Assembly (NCBI RefSeq): GCF_905171775.1
Contig: NC_053494.1
Coordinates: forward strand, 135,534,997 to 135,598,996
DNA length: 64,000 nt
DNA from: Rana temporaria
Taxonomy: Eukaryota > Chordata > Amphibia > Anura > Ranidae
Reading direction: 5' to 3'
Below the pieces are notes generated by a model that had not been told where the DNA came from, did no database searches, and saw nothing but the letters and a program-made list of their open reading frames with translations. Below, in pieces: positions 43,043 to 55,089 of the stretch. A program made the position numbers and the translations under genes. Each line of letters starts with the position of its first letter. Positions within the stretch are counted from its first letter, which is position 1.

Positions 43043-43463
43043 GTTATGAAGTAATAAACTGGAAAGGAAAATGGACAAGGGTTAATGATAATGCCCTTAG
43101 AATAAGGGGGGACAAGGAGACTATGTCCCAACAAGGTGGGGACAAATTGTGAAACTTACTGCACAGCCTCAAGGCCAAGTTCAGTATCTGCCGAGGAAAG
43201 CGGGAGTGACGGGCATGATGTCTTCCTTTGGGGTTGAGACTGGGAACCCTCCAAGGACAGAGAACAGCGCCCAGAGCACAACACGGTGGTCACAGCATGA
43301 TCCAATATACTATGTGTTCACAAGGAGTGCATAGTGTTCCTGGAAAAAATGTGTAAAAAAAGTGAATTAATTAAAAAAAATAATGATAAAAAAAAAAGTG
43401 TAGCAGAATATCTATAAATTACATGCAGAAAAACTGAATCGAGCTGCTTTTTATGACTGTTCC

Positions 43464-43740
43464 TAGAGCTGCACGATTCTGGCCAAAATGAGAATCACGA
43501 TTTTTTTGCTTAGAATGAAGATCACGATTCTCTCACGATTCTCACGGCGTAAAAAAATGGGCTAACTTTACTGGCTATTTTTTTTTTAAATTCATTAAAG
43601 TAATTTTTTCCCCAAAAAATGCATTTAAGAAGACTGCTGCGCAAATACAATGCAACATAAAATATTGCAACAACCGCCATTTTATTCTCTAGGGTCTCTA
43701 CTAAAAAAATATATAATGTTTGGGGGTTCTAAGTCATTTC
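43464..43740 (+). mobile_element. Fragment of a hAT-like repeat ('GCTGCACGATTCT')
   Basis: Starts 'tagagctgcacgattctgg' with repeated 'agaatcacgatt' and 'tctcacgattctcac' motifs, a style common in hAT-derived repeats of fish and frogs. Right terminus not found. Confidence 0.4.
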
Positions 43741-43758
43741 CTAGCAAAAACAAATAAT

Positions 43759-44165
43759 GGGCCAGATTCACATAGAGATACGACGGTGTATCTCCTGATA
43801 CACCGTCGTATCTCAGAGTTGCGTCGGTCGTATCTATGCGACTGATTCATAGAATCAGTTACGCATAGATATGCCTAAGATCCGACAGGTGTAACTGTGT
43901 TACACCGTCGGATCTTAACTGCAATTTTAAAATGGCCGCTGGGGGCGTTCTCGCTGATTTACGGCGAGAATATGTAAATCAGCGAGATATGCCAATTGAC
44001 GAACGTACGTGGGCCCGACGCAGTCACTTTACGCCGTTTACGTAAGGGTTTTCCCGGCGTATAGTTACCCCTGCTTCTATGAGGCGCAGCCAATGTTAAG
44101 TATGGCCGTTGTTCCCGCGACGAAATTTGATTTTTTACGTCGTTTTCCTAAGTCGTCTATCCAAT
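43759..44165 (+). mobile_element. Truncated 'GGGCCAGATTCAC' MITE
   Basis: Left end 'gggccagattcacatagag'; internal 'acgccgtttacgtaaggg' and 'cggcgtatagttacccctgct' match the copy at 39842-40569. A 'gatacaccgtcgtatctc' hairpin is near the left end. The right terminus is missing. Confidence 0.6.
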
Positions 44166-45931
44166 GCTAAAAACACTGCTGTATTTAGACATCATGCTGC
44201 CCATTTGAAATGCCCACCCACTGGTGTCACGTGATTCATTTAGTAACGACTAATAACATAATTCATTATTGGAGGCAGAATGTAATGTGCTTTATATACA
44301 GAACATTTTTATTTTTTTAACCATACAGGCTAATAAATAAGAGAAAGGGAAGACTGTTTCATTTCTCCTGCATTAATAAGGAGTCTTCAGCATCCCCTGT
44401 TTATGGGAGGACAGAAATGAGAAAAGCAATAATATTAGACACCCAATAAAAGCAAAAGTTATAAAAGTCTGTAGCTTTAATAGCTCCCCCCTAACCCTGC
44501 CAGCCCAGGGACTGGCCCATGTGTGCCAGTTTGTTAAATACAACCCCAACTAAAAATAAAAATAATAGAAACAGAGATTCACATTTATTCTTCTTTTAAT
44601 TTTTTATTTTTTATTTTATGGGACCAAAGCAGAACAAGCCAAATTCTCCATGCAGAAGTCAGCCACAATAATGTTTTAATTGGTTGGTTTTAATACCCAT
44701 AAAAATACATATTAAATGTTTATGAGTACTACTATTAATTTTAACTGACTGTCACAAATGTATTCTTCATTAATCCTTTTATTATCATCTTAATATTCTC
44801 GCAGAATGATTATTTGTAAATGGGAAATTATTATTAAGCAGACAGGAAGCTGTTGGGTATCATGTCTTTTTCAGCCAGACACATTATTGAAGTAATGTTC
44901 ATTGGAATCAATCCTTGTATTGTCAGGCTGGTAGCAGCTTTCTAGAGTGGGCATCTTCCCTTTGGTGGATATCTGTCGATCTGGCTCTGACTGATTTAGC
45001 TGTTGGAATGAAAAACCTTGTTTTAAAACCCAGTGACCCTTGTGACTGCCTACATGTCTTAAATGCTCCAACAACCCTGCTAGGATACTCAACTGTTTCT
45101 GTCTACCTGGGAGTTTTGAATGTGCTTGCCCATCATTAAGTGTTCTAGCACCTCCTGCTGCATTCTCCAGAATATAAACCAAACAACGGGACGCAACAAA
45201 GAAATCGGGCACCTTTCATGATGGCCTTTTCTACTACCCTTTGTTTTTATAAAAAAAAGAAACTAGGTTACTGCCCTGGAAAATGTAAGCAGCAGTGTCT
45301 TTGTAAAATGATGCAATTTTCCGAGTTAAGCAGTCCTTGCAAACAGCAATGTATACTACACCTTGTTAGTTTAAACAGTCAGCTATGGCAAAATACATGA
45401 CAAAGCAACAAAGCATTCCCAAAGCAATATGCGTTAGCTATACCGATGACATTGCAGTGGCCTTGCAGCTTTGGTTGTCCGACCGAAGCTTCAGACATAA
45501 ACAAATGATAAAGGGGGAGTCACTGGATTCCATAGAAGTTATTTTATTTAGCTCTGTGTGTTAGTTGCAGCTTGTGTTACCCAGTTTGCAAATAAAACCT
45601 ATTGGCACCAATCTGGCAGCATGTATTTATTGCCCCTGACTGCACAGCAGCATGGCAGTCTGGTAACAATATTACACTTGTTAGCATAATATCTCAGTTA
45701 TTTTGCTAATATGGTTGATGGGAGAGAGGTAGGTGTCATGTGCTCTGTGTACATCCTGTTAGTGGGGTGCATTACACTGTTTGTCTGTGGTCATCATCAA
45801 GCAGATTAATCTTTTGCCCAACAAGGCTTGCATAATTCTGGCATCAATGTAACTCAGCTGAGCTAGGGGCACTGAAACCATGCTGTATAGCCTCTGCTAT
45901 GCCTCAGAGATGTGTAACAAATTCCAGTTGT
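44166..45931. other. Unassigned intergenic sequence
   Basis: AT-rich without bounded repeats. ORFs of 60-113 codons have no recognised domains. Confidence 0.35.
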
Positions 45932-45947
45932 ATGTAACATAAAAGAA

Positions 45948-47120
45948 TTTGGAAACAACTGCGCTAAGGTAAAGTCAAAAGTCGGATTAATAAGCAGCAA
46001 TTAAATTGTGTATAAACAAAATTGTGAAAGGAAAAAAAGGGGGGATAATTGCGCTAAACCAAATAATAAAAATATATCAAACAAATCAATTTAGGCATCT
46101 GCCCAAGTGCATGTGCTATATATATATATAATAACACTCTAATGTACAAACAATAGTGTAAGTCACACAGAGTCAGGAGGCCCAAAACCACCTAACCCTG
46201 CGTGGAGAAGTATGTGGGACTCCCAGTGGTAAATGCCAAAGGTTACTGCTACCATAAGCATCACAGCACCGCGGCCACAGTCATACTAGTGAACCAAACC
46301 ACTGAAGTGATAAATAAAGTCCGTAAAGTCCAAAGTAAATCAAAATAAAGTGATAAGTCCAAAGGTATTCCAATGGCAGGAAAGACACCCGTGTGAACTG
46401 CAGAGATGATGTTATTAGACACCAGACGTGAATCCACCACCAATCATGCGGCTGCTTACCAGAAATCAATCAACCATCTCTCAACCATAAGGCTTTAGAT
46501 CAGTAGTGATTCCTCCACTGGAACTAGAACCATACCAGGCTCAACGGTGGGTATAAAAAACAAAAACAGAGCTCCACATAGCATAAAATATGGGTGATTT
46601 ATTTTAAACCAAAATGTAACATATATACAACTCACATTTAGGTTGATAAAAAACAGCATTGGCCTGTAACGCCGGCCGGACGTATCCAGGAACAAAGCCA
46701 CTCGTGTATAGCAATGAGGGGGATGAGTGACGTGTGTATGCCATCCCCCTCATTGCTATACACGGGTGTCTTTCCTGCCATTGGAATACCTTTGGACTTA
46801 TCACTTTATTGTGATTTACTTTGGACTTTAAGGACTTTATTTATCACTTCAGTGGTTTGGTTCACTAGTATGACTGTGGCCGCGGTGCTGTGATGCTTAT
46901 GGTAGCAGTAACCTTTGGCATTTACCACTGGGAGTCCCACATACTTCTCCACGCAGGGTTAGGTGGTTTTGGGCCTCCTGACTCTGTGTGACTTACACTA
47001 TTGTTTGTACATTAGAGTGTTATTATATATATATAGCACATGCACTTGGGCAGATGCCTAAATTGATTTGTTTGATATATTTTTATTATTTGGTTTAGCG
47101 CAATTATCCCCCCTTTTTTC
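45948..47120. mobile_element. Inverted-duplication retroposon-like insertion
   Basis: A 16-bp duplication, atgtaacataaaagaa, flanks it at 45932-45947 and 47121-47136. Inside, two near-identical inverted arms, 46031-46393 and 46761-47120, face each other across about 367 bp. A smaller hairpin, 'cgtgtatagcaatgaggggg' against its complement, lies at 46703-46764 next to the right arm. Arms contain 'gcgctaaaccaaataat'. A TSD this long is typical of LINE-machinery insertion rather than cut-and-paste. No coding potential; ORFs are shadows of the arms. Confidence 0.75.
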
Positions 47121-47136
47121 ATGTAACATAAAAGAA

Positions 47137-48303
47137 CTGCAGCACTAAGAAAATATGCATTCATGTTCATTAAGAAAACATCAAAAGGTAAATAAGAATA
47201 AAAAAATTGTGTCCAAGATGGTCCTCCACCCAAAGTAATGATTACACTCAGTGCCGCCTCCACCAAAAACAGAAAGTCGCACCACTAACCAGATGTAGTT
47301 GCTGTCTAAGATATAGAACAGCAAATCTTGCATATTACAGGATTTAGATCTTAAGTGGTAAACTGTTAACTTTACACAGACCTCCAACAATTTCCAATCC
47401 AAGGGGACTGTCACTTTAAATGTGCTTGAATATATGGATTACAATCCAAAAGACTCTCCTTTTCATGTACTTAAATACTCAGACCATTCCATCCAAAAGA
47501 GTGAGTCACCAACTCTCTAGCACAGAGGTTGTGAAAGCTTACTTGCTTAATAGTCAATTTAATAGTCAAAAGGGAGCCAGTTCCTTTACAGACTACTCGT
47601 GTTTGCCTTGTCTGCTTTCAGCTGATGCTAGGCGACAACAAGCGAGCCCTGAACACGACACTTCATGGTCATGAACAAACCACCAGTTTTATATTTAACT
47701 GTTAGTATTCTGACCACCAGTCTAAAGAGGCACTTCACTCATGTAAGGGTTAACTCATTTGACCTCCAATAGAAGTGGTATTCCTTTACTAATAACTAAT
47801 ATACAGAGGCACTAAATTAATGTCCACCCTTTTAATTGGGTGCTTCTTTTCCCCTGACCACCAAGTTAAGGGACATGACAATGGCCACAAATTTAAAACT
47901 GAACTCAGGAAAACTAACAAGTCCTTACTTGAATTGGGTTCTGCAACCAGACTGAAAGGGTTTACTGCTTGTTTAGACCAGAAAAAAACCCCTCTTCCTA
48001 CCTGATCCCTCTGGCAATGGTGCTTTCTTCCATTCTGACAGTGGACCGTCCCTCAAAATCCTCAGTTATGATGCAATTATCGTGATGATGTTGTCAGGGG
48101 ACCTTGACCTACTGAAGAGTACAGGAGAGAAGAAACTGCATGGACTGGACTAGCAGTGCAGTGAAACCTGTGGGAGTAAAGGACAAGGTAAGTAAAAGTA
48201 CCTTTCATAGTCCCCCAGGGATAAACGAGCAGTTAATCAATGCAGTGTGGGTGGCACCCTTCTGCAAGGAAGGATTTTTAATTGTTTTCCATTGCTCAGC
48301 TTT
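47137..48303. other. Unassigned intergenic sequence
   Basis: No bounded element or credible gene. Confidence 0.35.
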
Positions 48304-48525
48304 AACCACTTGCCGACCGCCGCATATATATATACACGTCGGCAGAATGGTATGGCTGCACAAAGGCACATACCTGTACATCCCTTCGAATTTGCCACGG
48401 TGCGGGCATGCACACCCCTGCCGATGTCCTTGATGTCCACCGGGTGCCCGCGATCGTCTCACGGAATGGCAGAACGGGGAGATGTAAACAAGGCATTTCC
48501 CTGTTCTGCCTAGTTACAGGACAGT
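48304..48525 (+). mobile_element. Truncated TTAA element ('TTAACCACTTGCCGAC' type)
   Basis: TTAA at 48302-48305 is followed by 'ccacttgccgaccgcc' and 'acgtcggcagaatgg', matching the left end of 51951-52889, and by 'aggcatttccctgttctgcc'. It ends abruptly where the unidentified repeat at 48526 begins. Confidence 0.65.
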
Positions 48526-48656
48526 GATCTGCTCATCTTGACATGCCGAGTTAAAGGAATAGCTATTGACAGTTCCCACAAGATAAACTAATACATAATG
48601 TGACTTACATTGCCAACAATCGCACAGACAAATATTAGTGTTGAATAGAGTTAACC
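48526..48656 (+). repeat. Unidentified dispersed repeat, copy B
   Basis: Counterpart of 18746-18865 (opposite strand). It directly abuts the truncated TTAA element on its left and the TTAA MITE at 48661 on its right. Confidence 0.65.
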
Positions 48657-48660
48657 TTAA

Positions 48661-49120
48661 AGTGGATATAAACCCTCCATACACCCAGTGAAGTGAACAG
48701 CCTCAGATGATACACTGAGATGTACTGATGTACTATATACTGTTTAGAAAAGTTCAGATCGTGTTAAGAAATTTTCTCTTCTTGTTTGACACAGAGTGTG
48801 ATGTCTGGGCATACAGCCAAGATAGCTAAAATTGCTGATTGGAGGAAAGGATACACCTTATTATAGGCAGAGACTCTTAGAGGTACTTTGTAACAGGGCC
48901 AGCTCCATGCTAATCTATTTATAGCATCCTCCGCAGACAGAAATGTCAGGCTGCTTTTATCTGATGTGTCCGAGAATTTGTCAAGAGTTATCAGGCTGAT
49001 AAACAGAGGAACTGTTCAGGAGAGAGAGAGCTACAGGACTTGGCTCTTTAAAGAGAGATACCAAAATACTGCAGATATATGTGCCCAGCTCAAATTTATT
49101 GAATTGGGTTTACATCCACT
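48661..49120. mobile_element. TTAA-flanked MITE
   Basis: TTAA at 48657-48660 and 49121-49124. Ends are 'agtggatataaaccc' and 'gggtttacatccact'. The interior is not strongly self-complementary, unlike other TTAA MITEs here. Confidence 0.7.
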
Positions 49121-49124
49121 TTAA

Positions 49125-49645
49125 GGGGGCACACCTTCACTGACCAACAAGATAAGGGGTAATTTCTGCACTGGACAGCAATAGGTAGATGGATGTGAAA
49201 AAAATGAATCAACCCCAGGTTAAAATGCATGACATATCACTGATGGAACATAAGGGCACTTCAGTGCCCTTCTAGTCTCAGAAAATATAGCCAGGGCCGT
49301 ATTTATGGGCCAGTGCCTAGGGCAGAAGAGTTAGTCGGTCATCACAAAGCTTTGAAACATAAAAACTGTGAAAATATATGTGTTATTTTATTTTCATTAT
49401 TCTGGTCACCCTCTGAGCATATTTGCCTGGGTTCAGAAAATTAACTGTAGAAAGAGTAAGTGCAGAGGATGTTGAGAGAAGTTACGAGACTATAGTTCAG
49501 GAAACATAAAACAATTTCTTCTATCTATTGTTTGTTGGTGTGTTCAGTAAAAAGCAGCTATGAAAGTAAATCAGGTGGCATTGTACTACGGTAATAGCTC
49601 ATTGTTGCATTTGATAAAATAGATGCAGGCCTCATTGTTCTAGAC
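49125..49645. other. Unassigned sequence with a possible hAT terminus at 49292
   Basis: 'cagggccgtatttatgggc' at 49292-49310 looks like a hAT terminus, without a partner. The rest has no recognisable feature. Confidence 0.35.
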
Positions 49646-49914
49646 CAGGGGTCTCCAAACTTTTTAAACAAAGGGTCAGTTTATTGTCCTTCAGACTTTA
49701 GGAGGGCCGAATTGTGGCCAGTGGGGGCAGAAAATGTCCCGGGCCCAGCACCAGTGAGAATAAATATGGTCTCAGGTTTGGTGGTCAGTAGGAGGAGTAA
49801 TATCAGTAGAAGAAATAGTGCCCCCTTGGTGTCATTGGAAGGAATAGTGCCTCATATCAGTTGGAGGAATAGTGCCCCAAGGGCCGGATAAAGGCTACAG
49901 TTTGGAGACCCCTG
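49646..49914. mobile_element. 269-bp hAT MITE
   Basis: Ends are 'caggggtctccaaact' and 'agtttggagacccctg', exact inverted repeats. Perfect 8-bp duplication, ttctagac, at 49638-49645 and 49915-49922. Inside are two or three 'ggaggaatagtgcc' units. Non-coding. Confidence 0.9.
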
Positions 49915-50062
49915 TTCTAGACAGTGTGAAGTATAAAAACAGCCCTGCAAATAGGGGCTGGTGAGTGGACAGTGAAATAAAAGCTTGCGTATTGTAAAGT
50001 CTAGACAAGAACCAAGTCTACATTTTGCTGTGTATGTCAGAACAGAGGCTCTGAGTTGTCAT

Positions 50063-50245
50063 ACAGTTGCCACAAAAAGTATGTGAACCCTTTTGGAATG
50101 ATATGTATTTCTGCACAAATTGGTCATAAAATGTGATCTGATCTTCTAAGTCACAACAATAGACAATCACAGTCTGCTTAAACTAATAACACACAAAGAA
50201 TTAAATGTTACCATGTTTTTATTGAACACACCATGTTCCATATAC
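50063..50245 (+). mobile_element. Tc1/mariner-type terminal fragment
   Basis: 'tacagttgccacaaaaagta' followed by 'tgtgaacccttttggaatg' resembles a Tc1/mariner inverted terminus. It ends near a (TA)n and (CA)n microsatellite at 50248-50305. Confidence 0.5.
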
Positions 50246-50247
50246 TG

Positions 50248-50305
50248 TATATATATATATATATATATATACATACATATATATACACATACATACACAC
50301 ACACT
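50248..50305. repeat. (TA)n / (AC)n microsatellite
   Basis: Alternating TA then 'acatacacacacac'. Simple repeat. Confidence 0.8.
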
Positions 50306-50790
50306 ATATTACCATCCCAGTCTTAGTCCACAGGGTTCAATATTGAGTTGGCTCACCCTTTGCAGCTATAACAGCTTCAACTCTTCTGGGAAGGCTGTCC
50401 ACAAGGTTTAGGAGTGTGTCTATGGGAATGTTTGACTATTGTCCCAGAAGCACATTTGTGAGGTCAGACACTGATGTTGGAGAGAAGGCCTGGCTCACAG
50501 TGTCCACTGGGAATTCGTCCCAAATGGGGTTGAGGTGCAGGCTAGTGAAGTTCCTCCACCCCAAACTCGCTCATACATATCTTTATGGACCTTGCTTTGT
50601 GCACTGGTCCAAATAATTTGGTGGAGGGGGAATTATGGTGTGGGATTGTTTTTCAGGGGTTGGTCTTGGTCCTTAGTTCCAGTTCTTAGTTCCCCTTGAT
50701 TCCAGTGAAGGGAACTCTTCCTTTAAGGCTTGAGCATGCCAAGACATTTTGGACAATTTCATGCTCCCAAATTTGTAAAAATGCTCCACA
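50306..50790. pseudogene. Tc1-like transposase remnant with opposed halves
   Basis: From about 50330 to 50610 the minus strand encodes decayed Tc1-transposase C-terminal sequence, with wording like 'HKARSIK' and the region around the catalytic DNP-type block degraded. From about 50615 to 50790 the plus strand instead encodes the upstream part (FGGGGIMVWDCFSG-like, then PVKGTLPL). In a normal gene these lie on one strand in one order, so an internal inversion has occurred. Many frameshifts; no function. Confidence 0.6.
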
Positions 50791-51467
50791 TAGTGTAGGT
50801 AAAAAAAATGGGTGGATTTATTTTAAAATTAAAGTACAAACACCAATGATGATGTGTACAAAATTATGGGGGGGGGGGGTACCCTGTTTTTACAGGCACC
50901 CAGCTCGCACTTCCTCCCCTGGCACCGCAGCGCCGGAAGGAACATTACCTCTCCCCCTCCCTCCCTGCCATCTCCTGGGACACGTCACATTCAGGCATCA
51001 TTCAGATATCACCGCACAAAGCCGAGGGACGTCCTCGGTCTGCAAGAGGTCAAAGGGCATCCAAACATAAGAATAAAAATGTAAAATATTGCAGCTTACT
51101 AGTCCGTAGATGTGGTGGCTGTTTTAGCTTTAATTGTTCGGACTAAAAACATTTTAGGCAAATACAGAAAATACCGATTGACCTTGCCAGAAATGTAGTA
51201 TCCTTATCACTTTCCAAGCCATCTTCTGTAAACTACAAATGTCCCTGTCCTCCATGAAATAGAGATGAAGAGAAAGAACGTTTGTAGGCCAATTCCTAGG
51301 GGGACAAAAATGGTTCCCTCTAAAGATACAATGTAGTGAGCGTAGACACCCCTAGACTATGTGTGTGTGTTGTTCATAGGATTTCCAATGAAAAATAAAG
51401 TAAACAAAAAAATTGATGCAGTGACCACATCTCTGGATAGGTAAACTGAAATCTATATTTTTGGGGT
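50791..51467. other. Unassigned sequence
   Basis: G-homopolymer at 50869-50879 and a TG run near 51360. No gene or bounded repeat. Confidence 0.35.
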
Positions 51468-51471
51468 TTAA

Positions 51472-51935
51472 AGCGGAGCTCCACCCTAAAGTGGAACTCC
51501 CGCTGATCGGAACCCTCCCCCCTCCGGTTTCACATTTGACACCTTTCAGGGGGTGCAGATACCTGTCTAAAGACAGGTATTTTCACCCACTTCCGGCCAC
51601 ACAGTCTCGGTCAGACTGCGGGCAAGACGTCACCTCCCGTCCCCCCGTTGTGTTCTGGGAACACTCGGCTCCCAGTACACAGCAGGAGCCAATCGGCAGG
51701 CGTAGCGCGACTCGCGCATGCGCCGTAGGGAACCGGGAAGTGAAGCCAGAGCGCTTCACTTCCTGGTTCCCTCACCGAGGATGGCGGGAGTGGCAGCAGA
51801 GTGACAAGCGATCGCTCGTCCTCTGCTGCGGACGGCGCTGGACTCCAGGACAGGTAAGTGTCCTAATATTAAAAGTCAGCAGCTGCAGTATTTGTAGCTG
51901 CTGGCTTTTAATTTTTTTTTCAGCGGACATCCGCT
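51472..51935. mobile_element. TTAA-flanked MITE
   Basis: TTAA at 51468-51471 and 51936-51939. Ends are 'agcggagctccacc' and 'gcggacatccgct', matching over the last few bases. Interior CpG-rich, including 'gcgcatgcgccgta'. Only 7 bp separates its right TTAA from the TTAA of the next element. The 190-codon ORF across it (51461-52033) is not credible. Confidence 0.65.
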
Positions 51936-51950
51936 TTAAGTACACATTAA

Positions 51951-52889
51951 CCGCTTGCCGACAGCTGCATGACTATTTACGTCGGCAGAATGTCACGGCT
52001 GCGCATATGGACGTACCTGTACGTCCCCTTTAATTCACCGTATTGCGGGCCTGCGAGTGTGACCATGGGTCCCGTGGACTCAATGTCCCCTAGGTGCTCG
52101 CGATCGTGTCATGGAGCTGCAGAACAGGGAGATAAACAAGGCATTTCCCTGTTCTGCCTAGTGACAGGACAGTGATCTACTGCTCAGTGTCATTGGGAGC
52201 AGTGATCAATGTCATGTCACTTGTAGCCCACCCCCCCCCCCACAGTTAGAATCACTCCCTAGGACACACCTAACCCCTTCCTCGCCCCTAGTGGGTAACT
52301 CCTTCCCTGCCAGTGCCATTTACACAGTAATCAGTGCACTTTTATAGCACTGATCGCTGTATAAATGACAATGGTCCCAAAATCAGTCAAAAGTGTCCGA
52401 TGTGTCCACCATAATGTCGCAGTCACAATAAAAATTGCAGATCGCCGCCATTACTAATAAAAAAAAAATGCTATAAATCTATCCCCTATTTTATAGACGC
52501 TATAACTTTTGCGCAAACCAATCAATATGTACGCTTATTGCGATTTTTTTTTACCAAAAATATGTAGAAGAATACATATCGGCCTAAACTGAGGAAAAAA
52601 TTGCTTTTTTATATATTTTTGGGGGATAATTATTATAACAAAAAGTTAAAAATATTGCTTTATTTTCAAAATTGACGCTTTTTTTTTGTTTATAGCGCAA
52701 AAATAAATAAATGCAGAGGTGATTAAATACCACCAAAAGAAAGCTCTGTTTGTGAGTAAAAAAGGACGTCAATTTTGTTTGGGTGCAATGTTGCACGACC
52801 GCGCAATTGTCAGTTAAAGCGACGCAGTGCCGAATTCGCAAAAAGTGCTCTGGTCAGGAAGGGGGTAAATCCTTCCAGGGCTGAAGTGG
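51951..52889. mobile_element. TTAA element, full-length reference copy
   Basis: TTAA at 51947-51950 and 52890-52893; ends 'ccgcttgccgac' and 'ggctgaagtgg' are weakly inverted ('ccacttc' type). Landmarks are 'acgtcggcagaatg' hairpin near the left, 'ttccctgttctgcctagtgac', and 'tgcacgaccgcgcaattg' near the right. Copies or parts occur at 1-220, 19610-20419, 48304-48525 and 56870-60280. It is non-coding throughout. Confidence 0.75.
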
Positions 52890-52893
52890 TTAA

Positions 52894-53876
52894 TTAGCTG
52901 ACATTTTACACTGTGTACGAAAGCTCCTAGATATGCCCAATACTAGAGCTATGTACCGAGGTAACTGATAATATTCTGTATTATGAGCTTGTTTGTGCAA
53001 TCATACCCAGGTGCAGTTTATAGGTGTTCTGGGACTGTCATATGAAGCTGAAGGAGCCTTCTGACAAAATACAAACTAATAAGATTAAAAAGAAAGAACA
53101 CGATGATGTTTTGCCTTTGGCATCGTCCTCATTAATTTAACATTTTGCATTTGGAGCCCTCCTAATAAAATCTTAAATATTCCTCTCTGAATAAATTCAG
53201 CACTGCAGATGTTTCCTTTTTTAATCTTGTCTCCAACTATTGATTTACAGAAATACAAACTGTAACTCTGGATTTTGGACAAAAAATATATTTAAAATGT
53301 CTTTCTTAGAATGATTCTGGCTTTCCAGTATCAAATTTGCAGCCCCCTAAAGAATATGTAAACCCAGCATTTCATATTTCTGATATGTACCTGCTGTACT
53401 ATGTACTTGTATAAAAAAAAGTATCCTGTGCTCTTTGTATTGCTTCCTATGTGTGATATCCCTGGTGTTCCTGCCAGCCCCTCTGCTTTCCTATTAAAAA
53501 CTGACCACTCGGCAGGATAACACATCATGGTCAGTTGTCTAGCTGTGCTGGGAACTTAGTGTGCTCTCCTCCAGTGATCAAACTTCTCCTCACCCCCCCC
53601 TCACAATCTATTACTGGGAAGATCAGTGTGCTGCTGTTTTTCTTCTCCTAGCTCCTATGCAGCTGAGAACAGAGATTATGTGATCACTCATAAAAAAGGG
53701 CGCTGATAAGTATTGAGCTTTATCCAGAAAAAATTGAGCTAGGAAGCTGTAACTAACACACTATTCTACATATTCCCCCAGGAAGTCAATGACATCTGTA
53801 TTGCAGCTTCTTAAGTCCCTGCAAATAAACAGCATCAATAAAGCACAGTAATATGTTGCATTGATGGTGTACTCTG
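52894..53876. other. Unassigned intergenic sequence
   Basis: AT-rich, no bounded repeat, no credible ORF. Confidence 0.35.
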
Positions 53877-54662
53877 CTCTGCGTTGTGTGCTTTGCGCTG
53901 TGTGCTCTGCTCTGCGTTGTGTGCTTTGCGCTGTGTGCTCTGCGCTGTGTGCTCTGCTCTGCGTTGTGCGATTTGCGCTGTGTGCTCTGCTCTGCGTTGT
54001 GTGCTCTGCTCTGTCTGCGTTGTGTGCTCTGTACTGTATGCGTTGTGTGCTCTGTACTGTATGCGTTGTGTGCTCTGTACTGTATGCGTTGTGTGCTCTG
54101 TACTGTATGCATTGTGTGCTCTGCTCTGTATGTGTTGTGTGCTCTGCTCTGTGTGCTAAGCTCTGCATTGTGTGCTCTGCTCTGTGTGCTCTGCGTTTTG
54201 TGCTTTGCGCTGTGCTCTGCTCTGTGTGCACTGGTTGTGTGCTCTGTTCTGAGTTGTGTGCACTGCGTGGTGTGCTCTGTTCCGCGTTGTGTGCACTGGG
54301 TTGTGTGCTCTGTTCTGCGTTGTGTGCTTTGCGCTGTTGTGCTCTGCATTATGTGCTCTGCACAGCTTGCTCTGCGCTGTCTGCTCTGCGTTCTGTGCTC
54401 TGTGTTCTGTGCTTTGCACTGTGTACTCTGCTCTGCTTGCTGCATTGCGTGCTGTGCTCTGGTCTGCATTGTGTGCTTTGCGCTGTGTGCTTAGCACTGT
54501 GTACTCTGCACTGAGTGCTTTGATTTGCGCTGTGTGCTCTGCGCTGTTTGTTCTGCTCTGCACTGTTTGTTCTGCTCTGCGCTGTGTGCTCTGCTCTGCA
54601 TTGTGTGCTCTGCATTGTGTGCTCTGCTCTGCATTGTGTGCTGTGCTCTGGTGCTGTGGCAC
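53877..54662 (+). repeat. Long degenerate minisatellite, unit about 19-23 bp
   Basis: Variants of 'gtgtgctctgctctgcgtt', with a subarray 'gctctgtactgtatgcgttgt' near 54028-54120. It contains almost no stop codons on either strand, so ORFs of 88-227 codons overlap in up to six frames; they are Cys/Leu-rich or Gln/His/Arg-rich by composition. Not a gene. Confidence 0.9.
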
Positions 54663-54842
54663 CATGTAATTTTGAAAAAGGGTTCTAACTCCAAATTGCT
54701 AGCCTTGCATAACAGGCTGATGAGGTTTATTGACCACAGTTGTAGGCAGGACTTTCAAGAATGCCCCTTTACCTCCCCAATGGGCAGCATTTGGCAGAAT
54801 CGATGGTGGATATGACCTCAAGGGGGTATGATATACATTATC

Positions 54843-55080
54843 TCACAAATGTGAGTACATCCCCCACATTTTTGTAAATATTTTATTATATCTTTTTATG
54901 TGACAACACTAAAGAAATGACACTTTGCTGCAATGTAAAGTAACGAGTGTACAGCGTGTATAACAGTGTACATTTGCAGTCCCCTCAAAATAACACAACA
55001 TTCAGCCATTAATGTCTAAACCGCTGGCAACAAAAGTGAGTACACCCCTAAGTGAAAATGCCCAAATTGGGCCCAAAAGT
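54843..55080 (+). mobile_element. Tc1-type terminal fragment
   Basis: 'tctcacaaatgtgagtaca' at the left and 'caacaaaagtgagtacacccc' near 55026 are Tc1-type end motifs seen in fish and amphibian elements. The segment is a fragment and precedes the minisatellite directly. Confidence 0.55.
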
Positions 55081-55089
55081 GTTAATATT

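Larger units (their letters stand above)
42491..43463. other. Unassigned sequence with two hammerhead-like motifs on the minus strand
   Basis: The motifs are at 42508-42552 and 43005-43042. Otherwise AT-rich repeats without boundaries and no credible ORF. Confidence 0.35.

Noticed and set aside
51461..52033. 190-codon plus ORF
   Set aside because: Spans a TTAA MITE and the start of another TTAA element, so it crosses transposon boundaries.
53761..54694. Long overlapping ORFs on both strands (up to 227 codons)
   Set aside because: They arise from a stop-poor minisatellite; every frame is low-complexity and none has a recognisable domain.
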